DNA of 64,000 bases from Mortierella alpina. Taxonomy: Eukaryota; Mortierellomycota; Mortierellomycetes; Mortierellales; Mortierellaceae. Below the pieces are notes generated by a model. It was not told the DNA's origin, did not search any database, and saw only the letters and a list, made by a program, of their open reading frames with translations. Position 1 is the stretch's first letter, and every line of letters begins with the position of its first letter. Made by a program: the position numbers and the translations under genes. The stretch lies in the NCBI GenBank assembly GCA_029449245.1, contig JANATF010000003.1, positions 558,001-622,000 on the forward strand, given 5' to 3'. Of the stretch, positions 23,961-34,500 are shown piece by piece.

Positions 23961-26900
23961 CTATGCTCGGTTCTGAGCTAGCAGTAGCTCCCTCAGTGCT
24001 TGATGTTGCCTCTGTGATTGCTCATACATTTCTTGCTGCGCCTTCAGTTGCCGCGAAACCTGTCTCTCAAGCTTCGCCACTTGCACCCTCAGATCCCTGA
24101 CAACCGATGCATCCTCGGCCTGGTCCTTGCCCTGATCCTTTGCCTGCTCCTCTTCATATCCATAAACATCGAGGAACTCCTCGTTGTCGCTGTCGTCGTC
24201 CTCGCCATATCTCTCGCTTCCATCTTCATTCTCGTCCCCAGCTTGGTTCTCCAGTGCTTCCTCATTGGTGTATTCTGCTTCTCCATTTACAGGTGCTGAA
24301 GCGATACTGTCATCGCCTTGAGTTGCCTCTTTTTTACGTGTACTGGTGGCCCCTTGATGTTCATCCTCGTCGTAGTAATCGTCCTGTTCCAAGTCTTTAA
24401 GGATATCTCGGCCCTTGTTCTTCGAAGGTTTTGAATCGTATTTCTCGAGATAGTCGTTAACCTCTTTCGAGGTGGCAGAGTAGAAGATCTCCTTTGGAAA
24501 CCAATTGTATGACTGACGGAATCCAGGAATGTGATATGACATGTTCTCTGCAGATTCAATATAGCGAAGGCGAGACTCAATCCACACCAAACGCCAGCTG
24601 TCATCACTCTTATCGAAAGCGACGTTGATCAGTGCTATGAAGCATTCAGTAAGAAGATGTCGATAGAGAATTAGCTAAATGCTCATGAACTGTAGAATAG
24701 AGCTGGATAATCGCAGAAAGGAATCATACCAATAAGCACATTAAGCATAACGATGACCGTGAAGAAGAGGTATATGGCCATCATAAGGTGAAATTCCCAG
24801 CCGTCGGAGTCGAACTCTTCAGCGACATCATCGTATCTTCCACCCTATTATGGCACGTAAGCAACAAAAACGACAGAGGTTCCAGCATACATCCCTAAAC
24901 TGTTCAAGACTGACATGTACGAAATACTGGCATAAAAGTTAAGCAGCTCCTACCATAAAGAAATAGGTTGTCGACAGGGCTCCAAAAAAGTTGCCAGAGA
25001 ACTTGATGTCCAGCTCCTTGCAACCATCCAACACTGGACAGGCTCTTAAGAGGTGAAGAGTCGCTATTGCAAAGGCAATGATACCTGCTGCGAAAATAAA
25101 CAGGAACGCACGGACCTCAACTACGGTGTGCTGAATTACTGACACGTATTTGCAGAAACTCTTAAAAACCCGGAGCTCGAAGAGCTGCAGGAGATGAAAG
25201 AGAGAAGGTGAATAGAAGGTGAAGAGAACGAGACAAAGAAAAAGAGAGAAATACTTGTTATGCGATAGAAAGTATGCGAAATGAAAATTGATGTAAATAG
25301 TAACCGCCTTCTTACCGCATGCAGGAAAACGATTAGGACAGCGAAGCTGAGTGCTTTGGTATAGCCATTGGGGTTACCCTGGTAGTACACAACCATCTGA
25401 TGTATACTCGTGATTATGGGCACCGTGTATCCCAAGATATCCAAAAGGTTGTAGATCGTTCTATCGTGTAAATAAGTGGACAAAATATTAATAAAGTCCT
25501 CAAGGCTTGTTTTCTTAGGTCGCAAATGACTTGCCTGTATCTTTTGCCATGCTTGAGAGCCTGCAAGATTTCCAGCCAGAGAAATACCATACCAAAGACA
25601 ATAATGGAGATGAAGACGCCCGTAATATGGGCTCTATAATCACGAAATACCTGCAGAAGAGCTGCAGTTATCACCAGGCTGTAAAATATGAGCTGGAAAA
25701 AAAAGCGGAACGACCAGTACATAAATCCAATAGTATTCCTAGCATCAAAAAGTCAATATTGAGCCCGTTAGTCAGGCTTGACAACCTCAGCGCAAGGGGA
25801 CTGACACCATGGCAAATAGCACCAGTCCACATAGTTACCACTTGTATGCGACCAAGGCGCGAATTGCCGGATTGTCAAAGACCTCCAAGTTGAAGTCATG
25901 GCACTCGACATAGTTGTGAGGCTTGAAGCGCAGTTTGAATGTGAGCATGTGGTACCACGTTTTCCACCCCCAGGTATTGTCGTCCGGTCCTGCCATCTCG
26001 AACTTGTTTTTGTCCTTGTAGTTCCAAAGCATATTAAAAGATGCGATATAAAGTGGCCGTCGGAATTTGTTAATCTTGAGGTCAGGCTCCGATGGGAAAT
26101 CCTTAAGCTGCAAAGTGAAGTGCTTTGTTTTGGCGAGAGATTTCTTCTTCGACTTCCAGAACTTTAAAAACATCTTGGGCGGGTACGCGACGATATGGTT
26201 ATGTAGGATGAATGCGCGCTGTTTTGTGGATATATAGGAGACCTTTGTGAGGAAATCTCTCGCGTGGTCTGGAAGATGTTTCATGAGATGAGGCATAGAT
26301 GCAAAGATGGGTGCCAGAAAACCTGGATCCCTTGTCTGCGTAGCATGGTGAGTACAATAAGCGGTAATGATTTCGACAAGCTCAATCACAGCCGGATCCT
26401 GTGTTATCTTTAGAAGCAATATCACAAGAGGACTTAGGTCTCTTGACGAGCTCAAATGCGGTATCCAGGTGACGCGATCGAGAGGCAGGAGTACAACGAC
26501 GATTTCTTTGAGACTGGCTCTGCTCTCGCGGGACCAAGCATGGCAGAGTGATTTGAGACTTGATTCTGGATGTTTGTTCGAGGAACGGTTGTAGTCCTTG
26601 AGGTAGCGGAGAATGGATGCCTGCACATTGGAGTCGCTTTTGGCATAAATGGTGCCGAGGTGCTGTATACCGCCCGCCAGGCGCTGATCCACAGTCATCT
26701 CTAAGGTGTCCTTGGGAGAAATTGGCATAGTGACGATATCGTTCTTTCCTGGGACGTCCTCCTGAAGTTTTTTGACATGGCGGAACCATTGCCTCGGGGA
26801 AAGGGTAAGACGGGACCACTGCTTTCCTGGGACGTCCTTGGGAGAAATTGGCATAGTGACGATATCGTTCTTTCCTGGGACGTCCTCCTGAATTTTTTTG

Positions 26901-29794
26901 CCATGGCGGAACCATTGCCTCGGGGAAAGGGTAAGACGGGACCACTGCTTTCCTGGGACGTCCTTGGGAGAAATTGGCATAGTGACGATATCGTTCTTTC
27001 CTGGGACGTCCTCCTGAAGTCTTTTGCGATGGCGGAACCATTGCCTCGGGGACCACTGGGTTGCGGAAAGGGTAATATGGACACACTTCCCATCTTCACA
27101 CATCTTTGCAGCCTGAAGGGTACGATGATTGTAATCTCCAGCGTGCTTAGACTCGTCATCGGGGTCCAACTTCCAGATGTACGCCAGCTCGCAGATACTT
27201 GTACTGGTTGTTGAGAGGTCCCAGACATGTAAGAAGCAGCTAGAAAGAATAAATAGCTGAGATGATGTCTTCAAATAGAATCCTTGGCAAGAAGAATGCA
27301 CTTTTCCCAACGACATTGTGACACTCTTTTTCGTTCCTCGCGCGTCCTCCACCTCAATATGCAACATTGACGTAGAAGACCACGTTGTGTCGAGGTCTGA
27401 TGCTGTGATCTTGCACTCTGTGCCATCCAGCGCCACGAACTCCAATATATTGTTATGGAACTGATGGATTGGGATGTCGATATTTGTAGGGCAGTTGGTG
27501 TCCTGAGGCGCTTCCTCTGGCTGCATGTGATCGTCATGTTTAATGATATTCAACGTGGCCCCCTGCACCATGTAAAGATTCAGGGACAGAAAAATGTCGT
27601 TAGTCAAATCGAAGCCATTACATGGGCACAGCTGAGTGGAATAAGATCTTACTTGACTGAACGCAAAGATGGACGCTCCATTGGCTTGAGGGGTCTGAAG
27701 CCGGTACTTGGGGTAAATTTTGTATTTGTCGACAATGGACATATCTCTCACTCTTACGACACTTCGAGTCTTGAGCTGAGAAGCGTACTCGGTAGAAGAG
27801 GCGGCACAGTAGACAGTCGTAAGATGATTATGTACAAAATCCATCTCAAACTCATTGCTCTCATTCAAACCCTCATTCAGAGAGCCGAGGCGGATTCCGG
27901 ATTGAACATCATGTACATGGATCACTCCCTTGACTGCTATGGCCACTAAGGATCCATCTCGAGAGAGACTAGCCCTCACGGGCATCGTATCCACAGGAAC
28001 AGAGATGTATGAGACCATCTTGCTTGCCTTGAAGTCCCATATCAGTACAAGGCCTCTGGTGCCAGTGTAGGCAAAATAACGCTCGCGGATGCTGCAAAAA
28101 AGATCTTCCGCCTTCCTGGCCACTGGCATCCCACCAATATTGATCGGAAGCGAGAAGAGCCGACGCCACTTGCCGCTAGCTTTGTAGACTTCGAAAGTGT
28201 CCCCGTTAAACTTGAAGAATCGTTCATTCTTCACCTGAGTACTTTCAGGATCGATAGTGCGGAATGCAATATAACCAAACGCGTCCGAGAGTTCGGCAAT
28301 TATTACATCTTGGAGCGGCCAAGGTTCACCTTCCCTGTGCTCCGCAGCTGTTACTGGCCCGCAGCTATAGATCGAGAGGGGTGTAGGCCTTTTGTCACGC
28401 TCGTGTAATGAACTGACAGCTACTAGTGACCCTGTACTGGAAATTGCAACATCGTATTCAGGGTCCATAGCTTCGATGCCGTCCCCCAACTCGAACGAAA
28501 TGTGCGCAAAATGTGCTGTCATGGACTGTGGTGTTGCTGCTTCCTTCGCTTGCGTTTGGATGTCCCAAACATCAAGATATGCCGTATGATCGCTGAGATA
28601 GAGGGTAACAGCATAGGTTCCCATATCAGAGATGTCATAGGCGCATATTTTGACGGGATGTGTGCTGGAATCTCCGACCTTGATGAACTGGTCTGGTTTG
28701 TCCTCTCCATACAAGGTGTGCACCATTTCTAAACGCAATGTACCAGGGCGTGTTAATCAAACCCTCATGAAATATCACTAAGGTTGCTCTCGAAGAATGG
28801 ACTATACCGTGTACTTACCTTCTGGACCGTAAGCCTTGGTGTAACTTGTCACCAAATCCATGTAATGCAGCTCAAAGTACGGGATGGCCTTAGTTCCAGC
28901 AGTGGTGTTAATGGTGATAGTGGGGTATAGGAATTTAGAGCTGTCGGAAATATTCGTCTGTCGATGAAGACGCAGCAGTGTACGGCCGCTTGCGGCTAAT
29001 ACAGTAGCATGAAGATCCTCGTCCTGTTAGATCAAGAAGTATCTTTGCATTGAATCAATGAGAGTGTGCTTTCTAAGCTTACGTAGCTGCTGGATATCTT
29101 CTTTTGCGACCACAGTCATTGCCGATGTGTCCTGATTCATGTAACAGAGTAATAATCGATAAGTCGCAACACACAGTAGTCAAAAGCCTCACGTCTGTTA
29201 ATGTCATATAAATCCTCAGCTCACCTCCATCTTGCCTTTCCTCTCGTCACCTAAATTTGCGTCAAATGTGATGGACTCTAGCGAGCTAACATCCAGCTTG
29301 TCCAACGATACGCAGAATATAAGCGAGTACCATCCTACTGCGACGTTGCTCAGCTCCAGCTGACACTCCCAGATCTTACCACTCTGCACAATCTGAGGAC
29401 CTTCAGATCTAGATGGCGAGGTGATGGCGTACTTGACGTCTGTGTCAGTCGTGAAAAAACGGACAGTCAGACACTGCGTTCAGGGGCAACCAACACATAC
29501 GGGTATCTCGTGCACAGGCTTGCGAACTCGATCTTATCCTGCTTGGTCTCGAAGCACCATCGGTGAGGTACTGAGTGAAGAGAATGTAACTGTTAATAAC
29601 GGCTATGCTACGCGGTGTACAAATTAAATACAGTCGACCTCAACAATGATACAGTGCTTACCGTAAGTTGATTCTACCTCGTTCTTGCTAGTCTGCGACT
29701 TCAAGGACTTGGCAAAAATGCTACCTGCTTTTTCGTGCTGATTATTGTGACTGACGAGTAGGATGAGACCTGATGGGGTAGTCTTTTCTTCCAT
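23961..29794 (-). CDS. WTC-A: WD40-like propeller fused to TRP-like cation channel
   Basis: Twelve exons from 29794 down: 29662-29794, 29501-29570, 29225-29408, 29083-29131, 28819-28995, 27653-28728, 25839-27562, 25535-25738, 25316-25460, 24954-25184, 24730-24844 and 23961-24634, giving about 1593 residues. Residues 1-204 are a beta-rich domain (WECQLELSNVAVGWYSLIF; SLESITFD). About 205-565 is a WD40-like propeller (LIWDFKASKMVSYI, ASLSRDGSLVAIAVKGVIHV). A linker of ~570 residues contains a triple repeat and ends FNLEVFDNPAIRALVAYKW. Six membrane segments lie at about 1140-1370. The S4-S5-like part (FKSFCKYVSVIQHTVVEV) and pore (ALSTTYFFMGGRYDD) are followed by S6 (FFTVIVMLNVLIALINVAF). The tail is acidic then coiled coil. 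The layout predicts a non-selective cation channel; location and trigger are unknown. The intron between exons 8 and 9 uses a GC donor. Confidence 0.82.
25535..25738 (-). other. WTC-A exon 8 (S1-S2 region) with GC-AG donor
   Basis: The exon begins after GATGCTAG and ends AGATACAG, followed by GCAAGT rather than GTAAGT. Both paralogues have GT at the same site (TACAG/GTAGCA and TACGC/GTAAGT). The phase and protein alignment (GKRYR then TIYNLLD) require the junction here. Confidence 0.7.
26708..27052 (-). repeat. Three-copy 126-bp in-frame tandem repeat in WTC-A
   Basis: Copies are 26927-27052, 26801-26926 and a shorter 26708-26800. They are almost identical DNA, each encoding 42 residues that start SPRQWFRH and contain QEDVPGKNDIVTMPISPKD. 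WTC-B and WTC-C have a single, diverged version of this module at the same place (KKLPMDDPRKKDDVVTLPIS in B). The near identity of the copies indicates a recent expansion. Confidence 0.9.
27563..27652 (-). other. In-frame 90-nt intron of WTC-A, open if retained
   Basis: The donor GTAAGATC follows SQ codons and the acceptor GTGCAG precedes GGGGCC, matching spliced positions in WTC-B and WTC-C. It has a length divisible by three and no stop codon, so retention would add 30 residues. The extra sequence has no counterpart in the paralogues, so I treat it as an intron. Confidence 0.75.
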
Positions 29795-29879
29795 TGAGGT
29801 GGTATCGCTGCTGTCGTCTTAAAGAAAGTCGATCAAGGTAGATGTTGTTAAGGATCGAGGAACAACACTGAAAAACTTC

Positions 29880-29895
29880 ACCTTTATGGGCAAAT
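29880..29895 (-). promoter_or_regulatory. Conserved core promoter element upstream of WTC-A
   Basis: Read on the minus strand, CCCATAAAGGTGAAG lies ~90 bp before the WTC-A start. WTC-B has CCCATAAAGGCGGGG at 36923-36937 at the same distance. Flanking sequence further upstream (a TGCATG-rich stretch and AAAGATC) is also similar in A and B. Confidence 0.5.
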
Positions 29896-30458
29896 CAAAT
29901 GGCTGATGGTTGTTATTGTTTGTTGCAGGGACAGGAGTAATCTGTGTTTTGAAGCGCTGGGGGAAGGGGAGTGTGGGAACGATGCATGAATCAGTGTGCT
30001 TTGAAAAGAACGGATCTTTTGCGCTCGGACATACATGCATGCCTGACTGAACGTTTAGCTCAAGATTGGCGAAGTACTTTACATGTGCAATGTACCTTCA
30101 AGGATGATCAGTTCTTGTAATGGCTTGTAAAGTCCATAGTACACTACCTTTGATTCTCTTTTATGCTGTGAGAATGTGGAGGTCTTCGACTGGGTGCATC
30201 CACGTCCCACACTGTTCTCTGCAGCAAAGATCATTGTACATTCAACTTGAAAAATGTGGTCTCATCGTACTCCCTAGAGCTCAACAATAATGTAGTGGAA
30301 AGTTTGAGGAGGTGCACTTGAGGAGGTGAACTTGAGGCGAAGTAAAAGTCTGAGGTGCACTTGACACTAAGGAAAAGTTCAGGGGGTTGCACCAAATTGG
30401 GAGCCAAACTCTTGTCATAGGCTCAATTCACGATCCAGGGATCTGCGCTTTTTGGCAA

Positions 30459-30466
30459 GGAGAAGG
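30459..30466. repeat. Left target-site duplication GGAGAAGG
   Basis: This is identical to 31283-31290, directly abutting the element ends. Confidence 0.85.
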
Positions 30467-31282
30467 TAGGGAACCCAGTCGACTACGTTTTTAGCCGGCT
30501 ATGAAAAAACAGCTAGCGAGTCGATGGTTTTTTTTCTAACCGGCTTAGCCGACAAGACGGTACCTTAAATATGCGTGCAGGCTTAGGAAACTTCAAATGA
30601 ACCAGAGTTGAGCCTTAATGGCCCAATTGGTATACCGGCGCCTTTCTAGACACAGCAGCAGGTGCTATCGCGAGTTGTACCGATTTCAATATTACATTCT
30701 TTCTTCACTGATTTACCAGAGCAGCACTCCCATCTTAGTTCTTCAATAATGGCGGATCATAAGGACCCATCTATCGCCATTGTGGACGCGTTTTCACAGG
30801 CGACCACGGTGCTTTATTCACCTCTTGCTCGCCTGATTTGGGACCAGTCGTTGGCATACCACTTGGAGCTTCCCCACCTCTGCCTTCGCCTCCATCATTT
30901 TCAGCCGACCAAAACTTCTTCAGCAATTCGCGGGCAGCTACCAGGGCCTCGTACGCTGCTATCCTTCAACAGCATTTACGACGAATGATGCTCCTTCTTG
31001 ATGAAACGCACGAGAGGCTGACCAACCCAGAAATTCATACAGAGGATGAACATAATCATTGGCTGATTTGTGTCGAGATCTTGGAGCGCAGAGAGGCCAA
31101 CCTGCGAAAAGCCTTGCTACCTCTCCTCTAGTACCATAGTCTAGCATCTGCAGTACCCCTACATTAAAGCAAGCATATCTCTATTTTACACTCCGCGAGT
31201 TAAGGTTCCAGTTAGCCGGCTAAGAGTCGGCGATGTGAGAGTGTTAGCCGGCTACAAGAAATGACGTCGACTCGGTTCCCTA
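30467..31282. mobile_element. hAT-like non-autonomous DNA transposon (816 bp)
   Basis: The element starts TAGGGAACC at 30467 and ends with its inverted copy, GGTTCCCTA, at 31282. The inverted repeats extend about 38 bp: TAGGGAACC, then C or G, AGTCGAC, a short variable part, and TAGCCGGCTA. The flanks carry a perfect 8-bp direct repeat, GGAGAAGG, at 30459-30466 and 31283-31290. An 8-bp target duplication and a TAGGG terminus are hallmarks of the hAT superfamily. Extra copies of AGCCGGCT or close variants lie inside at 30537-30551 and 31214-31221, as expected for subterminal transposase sites. It is too small for a hAT transposase, so it must move in trans. Confidence 0.85.
30749..31131 (+). 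pseudogene. Broken small ORF carried by the hAT-like element
   Basis: An ATG at 30749 opens MADHKDPSIAIVDAFSQATT. The more protein-like continuation lies in another frame from about 30838: a Pro/Ser spacer, then a helical, charged segment (LRRMMLLLDETHERLTNP, LICVEILERREANLRKALLPLL) to the TAG at 31129-31131. No intron of normal size bridges the frames, so one frameshift is likely. I do not recognise the protein. It may be a captured host fragment or an element-specific gene. Confidence 0.4.
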
Positions 31283-31290
31283 GGAGAAGG
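31283..31290. repeat. Right target-site duplication GGAGAAGG
   Basis: This is identical to 30459-30466 and marks the insertion point in the 3' flank of WTC-B. Confidence 0.85.
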
Positions 31291-31514
31291 GCCTAGAAGT
31301 AATTTTGAGCACGATCGAGGTTCACATCTGGAAGACGTAACTTTCAATACGCAGTTCGAGTAATCCCCTAGCTCCATGAGTGCATGGATCGGGTGCTTGG
31401 ATCTTGTGATGTTTGGTGTCTGATAAGTCCTATCCTCCACGAGGGTATCTCCTTTTCCATTCCTGTGTATTCATATCGTGTTTTATTTGCAGTTCAGTCG
31501 AGCTGTAATGCATT
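31291..31514. other. Conserved 3' flank of WTC-B
   Basis: The stretch GGTTCACATCTGGAAGAC to the stop codon resembles the 3' flank of WTC-C at 37760-37942 (GGTTCACACCTGCAAGAC...). Its last ~75 bp also match 23885-23960 after WTC-A: CACGAG, CTTTTTCCATTC, TGTGTAT and TGTTTTATTTGCAG occur in the same order. Confidence 0.6.
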
Positions 31515-34500
31515 TTATGTTCGATTCTGAGCTAGCTCCTTCAGCAACTGATGCATATCTTGTTGCGTACTCAATTGCAGCGCAATTTGCTCCTTGAGTT
31601 GCATTACCTGCTCCTTCAAATCCTTGACGACCGTGCCATTGTCGTCCTCTCCTTGAGCTGTCCAAAGTTTACGTGTCCTTGCGGCTCTTTGACCCTCATC
31701 CTCATCATCGTAATCGTCCCGTTCCCAGTCTTCTAAAACTCTGTGGTCCTCATTCATGGAAGCCTTGGAATGGTATTTCTCACGATAGGCCTTCACCTTT
31801 TGTAATGTAGTCGTGTAGAAGATCTCTGTGGGGAACCAATCGCGCAAGTGACGGAATCCAGGTATATGGTATGACAGCTCCTCGGCTGATTCAATATAGC
31901 GCAGGCGAGACTCAATCCAGACCAAGCGCCATCTATCATCACCCTTCGTGAATGCAACATTGATCAGGGCTATAAAATAGAAGAACGGCAGCAATTACAA
32001 CCTTGTAAGCATGTATACCGAACGAGCTGTGAACAGAGTTCCTAAGCAGTCGAGTGTATCCTTACCGATGAGCACATTAAGCATGACAATGACCGTGAAG
32101 AAGAAGTAGACCACCATCATGAGGTGAAATTCCCAGGCTTCAGAATCGAACTCGCTATCAACATCATTGTATCTTCCGCCCTATTATAGCACCGAAAAAG
32201 CGAGAGAGATATAGTTATTACCGCATGCGTGTAAAAAGTATTGTCATGAAAAAATCATGCTAACCCTACCATGAAGAAATAGGTTGTCGACAGTGCTTTC
32301 ATAAAGTCGCTGGAGAACTTGGTAGTCAGTTCTTTGCATCCTTCCAACACGGGACAGGCCCTCAAGAGGTGAAGAATCGCTACCGCGAAGGCAATAATAC
32401 CTGCCGCGAAAATGAAGAAAAACGCACGAATCTCGACTACAGTGTGCTGAATAATCGATACGGACTTGCACACACTCTTGAAGACTCGGAGCTCGAAGAG
32501 CTGTAGAAAAGAAACACGAAAGAGAAAGAAAGTAGACAATGAGAAAGAGAGCGAGAGGGCAATACAAGTCATGAGATTTTCGTTAACGAAATCGTGTTAT
32601 CATCCGTACAGCGTGAAGGAAAACGATCAGGACAGCAAAGCTGAGGATTTTGGTGTAGCCGCTGGGGTCGTTTTTGTGGAGGACAACCATTTGGTGGATA
32701 CTCGTGCACACGGGCACAGTATATACCAAAACGTCCAGCTGGTTATAGATTGTTCTGCCGTGAAGAGGAGGAAGGCTATTAGTATTGTGAGTCCTATTGG
32801 CATGCTGAATATCCTGAACTCGTTCTGTGTTCGTGCTACCTGTATCTCTTGCCCGTCTTGACGGCTTGTACTAGTTCCAGCCAGAGGAATGCTGCACCAA
32901 AGACAATAATGGTGATGAGGAGAGCCATGACTTGGGCTCGGCGGATGCTGTCGTGAAACACCTGCAGGAGAGCTGCAGCCATTACCAGGCTGTAGAAGAT
33001 AAGCTGAAAGGTAAACCGGAACAGCCAGTACATACATCCAATAGTGTTCCTAGTTTTTTTTTGAGGAATCATATGGGTCCCGTTAGGAAGCTTGAGATGC
33101 AAAGCGCAAGGAATTGACAGCATGGCGAAAATAGTATCAGTGCGCATTCTTACCACTTGTAAGAGACTAAAGCGGCAATTGCAGGGTTGTCGAAGACCTC
33201 CAAGGTAAAATTGTGGCACTCGATATATGTATGGGTCCTGAGGCGCAGTTTGAGCGTGAGCAGGTGGTACAGCATCTTCCACCAAGTATTGCCACTCAAT
33301 CTTGCCATCTTGAATTGAGGGTCTTCCTTGTAATTCCAAAGCATATTGAATGACGCGATGAAGAGTTCCTGATGGAACTCGTCATTCTTGTGGTCAGACG
33401 GCGCTGGAGCTCCACGGGTCTGCAAAATGGGATTTTTTGCATCCGCCAGTGTGTCCTTCTTCGACTTCCAGAACTTTAGGAAGACCTTTGGCGGTTGCGC
33501 AATGGTGTGGTTGCGTAGAATGAACGCGCGCTGTTTTGTGGGCATATAGGACACCTCTGTAAGAAAACCTCTCGCGTATCCTGGAAGTAGTTTCATAAGA
33601 TCAGACATAGATGCGAAGACCGGTGCCAGAAAGCTAGGATCGCTTGTTCGATTCGCATGATAGGTACAATAGCCAGTGAAGATTTTGACAATCCGAGACG
33701 CAGCCGGCCATCGCCTTGTCTTGAGGAGTAATATCGCAAGAGGATCTTTGCTCTTTGAAGAGCTCATATGTGGGATCCAGGTCACGCGCTCGAGGGGCAA
33801 GAGTTTGGAAATGATTTCGTTGACGCAGGTCCCATTCTCGGGAGACCAGGCGTGGCAGAGCGACACGAGACTTGATTCCGGATGCTTTGAAGAGGGCCGG
33901 ATGCAGTTCATGAGGTAGCGGAGAACGGATCCCTGTACATTGAGGTCGCTATCGGCATATACTCTTGCGAGGTGTTGCACACCGCTCACTAAGCGCATCT
34001 CCTGGGTCATTGTCAAGGTGTCCTTAGAAGAAATTGGCAAAGTGACGACGTCGTCCTTCTTTCTGGGGTCATCCATCGGGAGCTTTTTGCTATTGCGCAT
34101 CCTCTTGGTTGGGGATAGAGTGATGTGTGCGGTCATCCCGTGCTCACATGTATTGGCGTTTATAAGTGTGCGGTAAATGTAATCCTCAGAATGCTGATCA
34201 TTGTTTTGATCTTCGGCATGCAGAGGTTCGTCCGGATCCAGCTTCCAGATATATGCCAACTCACAAATGCTTTCGCCGGTCGCTGAGAGGTCCCAAACCT
34301 GTAAGTAGCAGCCGGAAAGAATGAATAGCTGAGACAACCCCTCCAAATAAAATCCTTGGAAAGAAGAATGCGCTTCCCCTATCGATATCGTGGCCGTCTT
34401 GATTGTTGTCCCAGATGTATCCTTCACTTCAATTAGCAATATCGTCGCTGAATGCAGAGTCGTGGCGACGACTTCTGATGCGGTGAGTTTGAACTTTGTT

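Larger units (their letters stand above)
29820..30466. other. Upstream flank of WTC-A
   Basis: Contains the WTC-A leader and promoter. From 30305 to 30370 there are imperfect short repeats of the type CTTGAGGAGGTG. The ORF at 29819-30040 (minus) is probably leader sequence. No separate gene. Confidence 0.45.

Noticed and set aside
26777-27214. Plus-strand ORF with perfect repeats opposite WTC-A
   Set aside because: It is the antisense of the 126-bp repeat. Only the minus frame continues into conserved flanking exons.
28981-29030. Apparent 2-base frameshift at the start of WTC-A exon 5
   Set aside because: The first acceptor I tried (CTAACAG) breaks the frame, but the next acceptor (GTATTAG, exon from 28995) restores it and aligns with the exon 5 starts of WTC-B and WTC-C.
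30600-30700. Possible tRNA (GCCCAATTGGTATACCGG...)
   Set aside because: It resembles a tRNA D-arm, but no T-arm GGTTCRA block or matching acceptor stem follows at the right distance.
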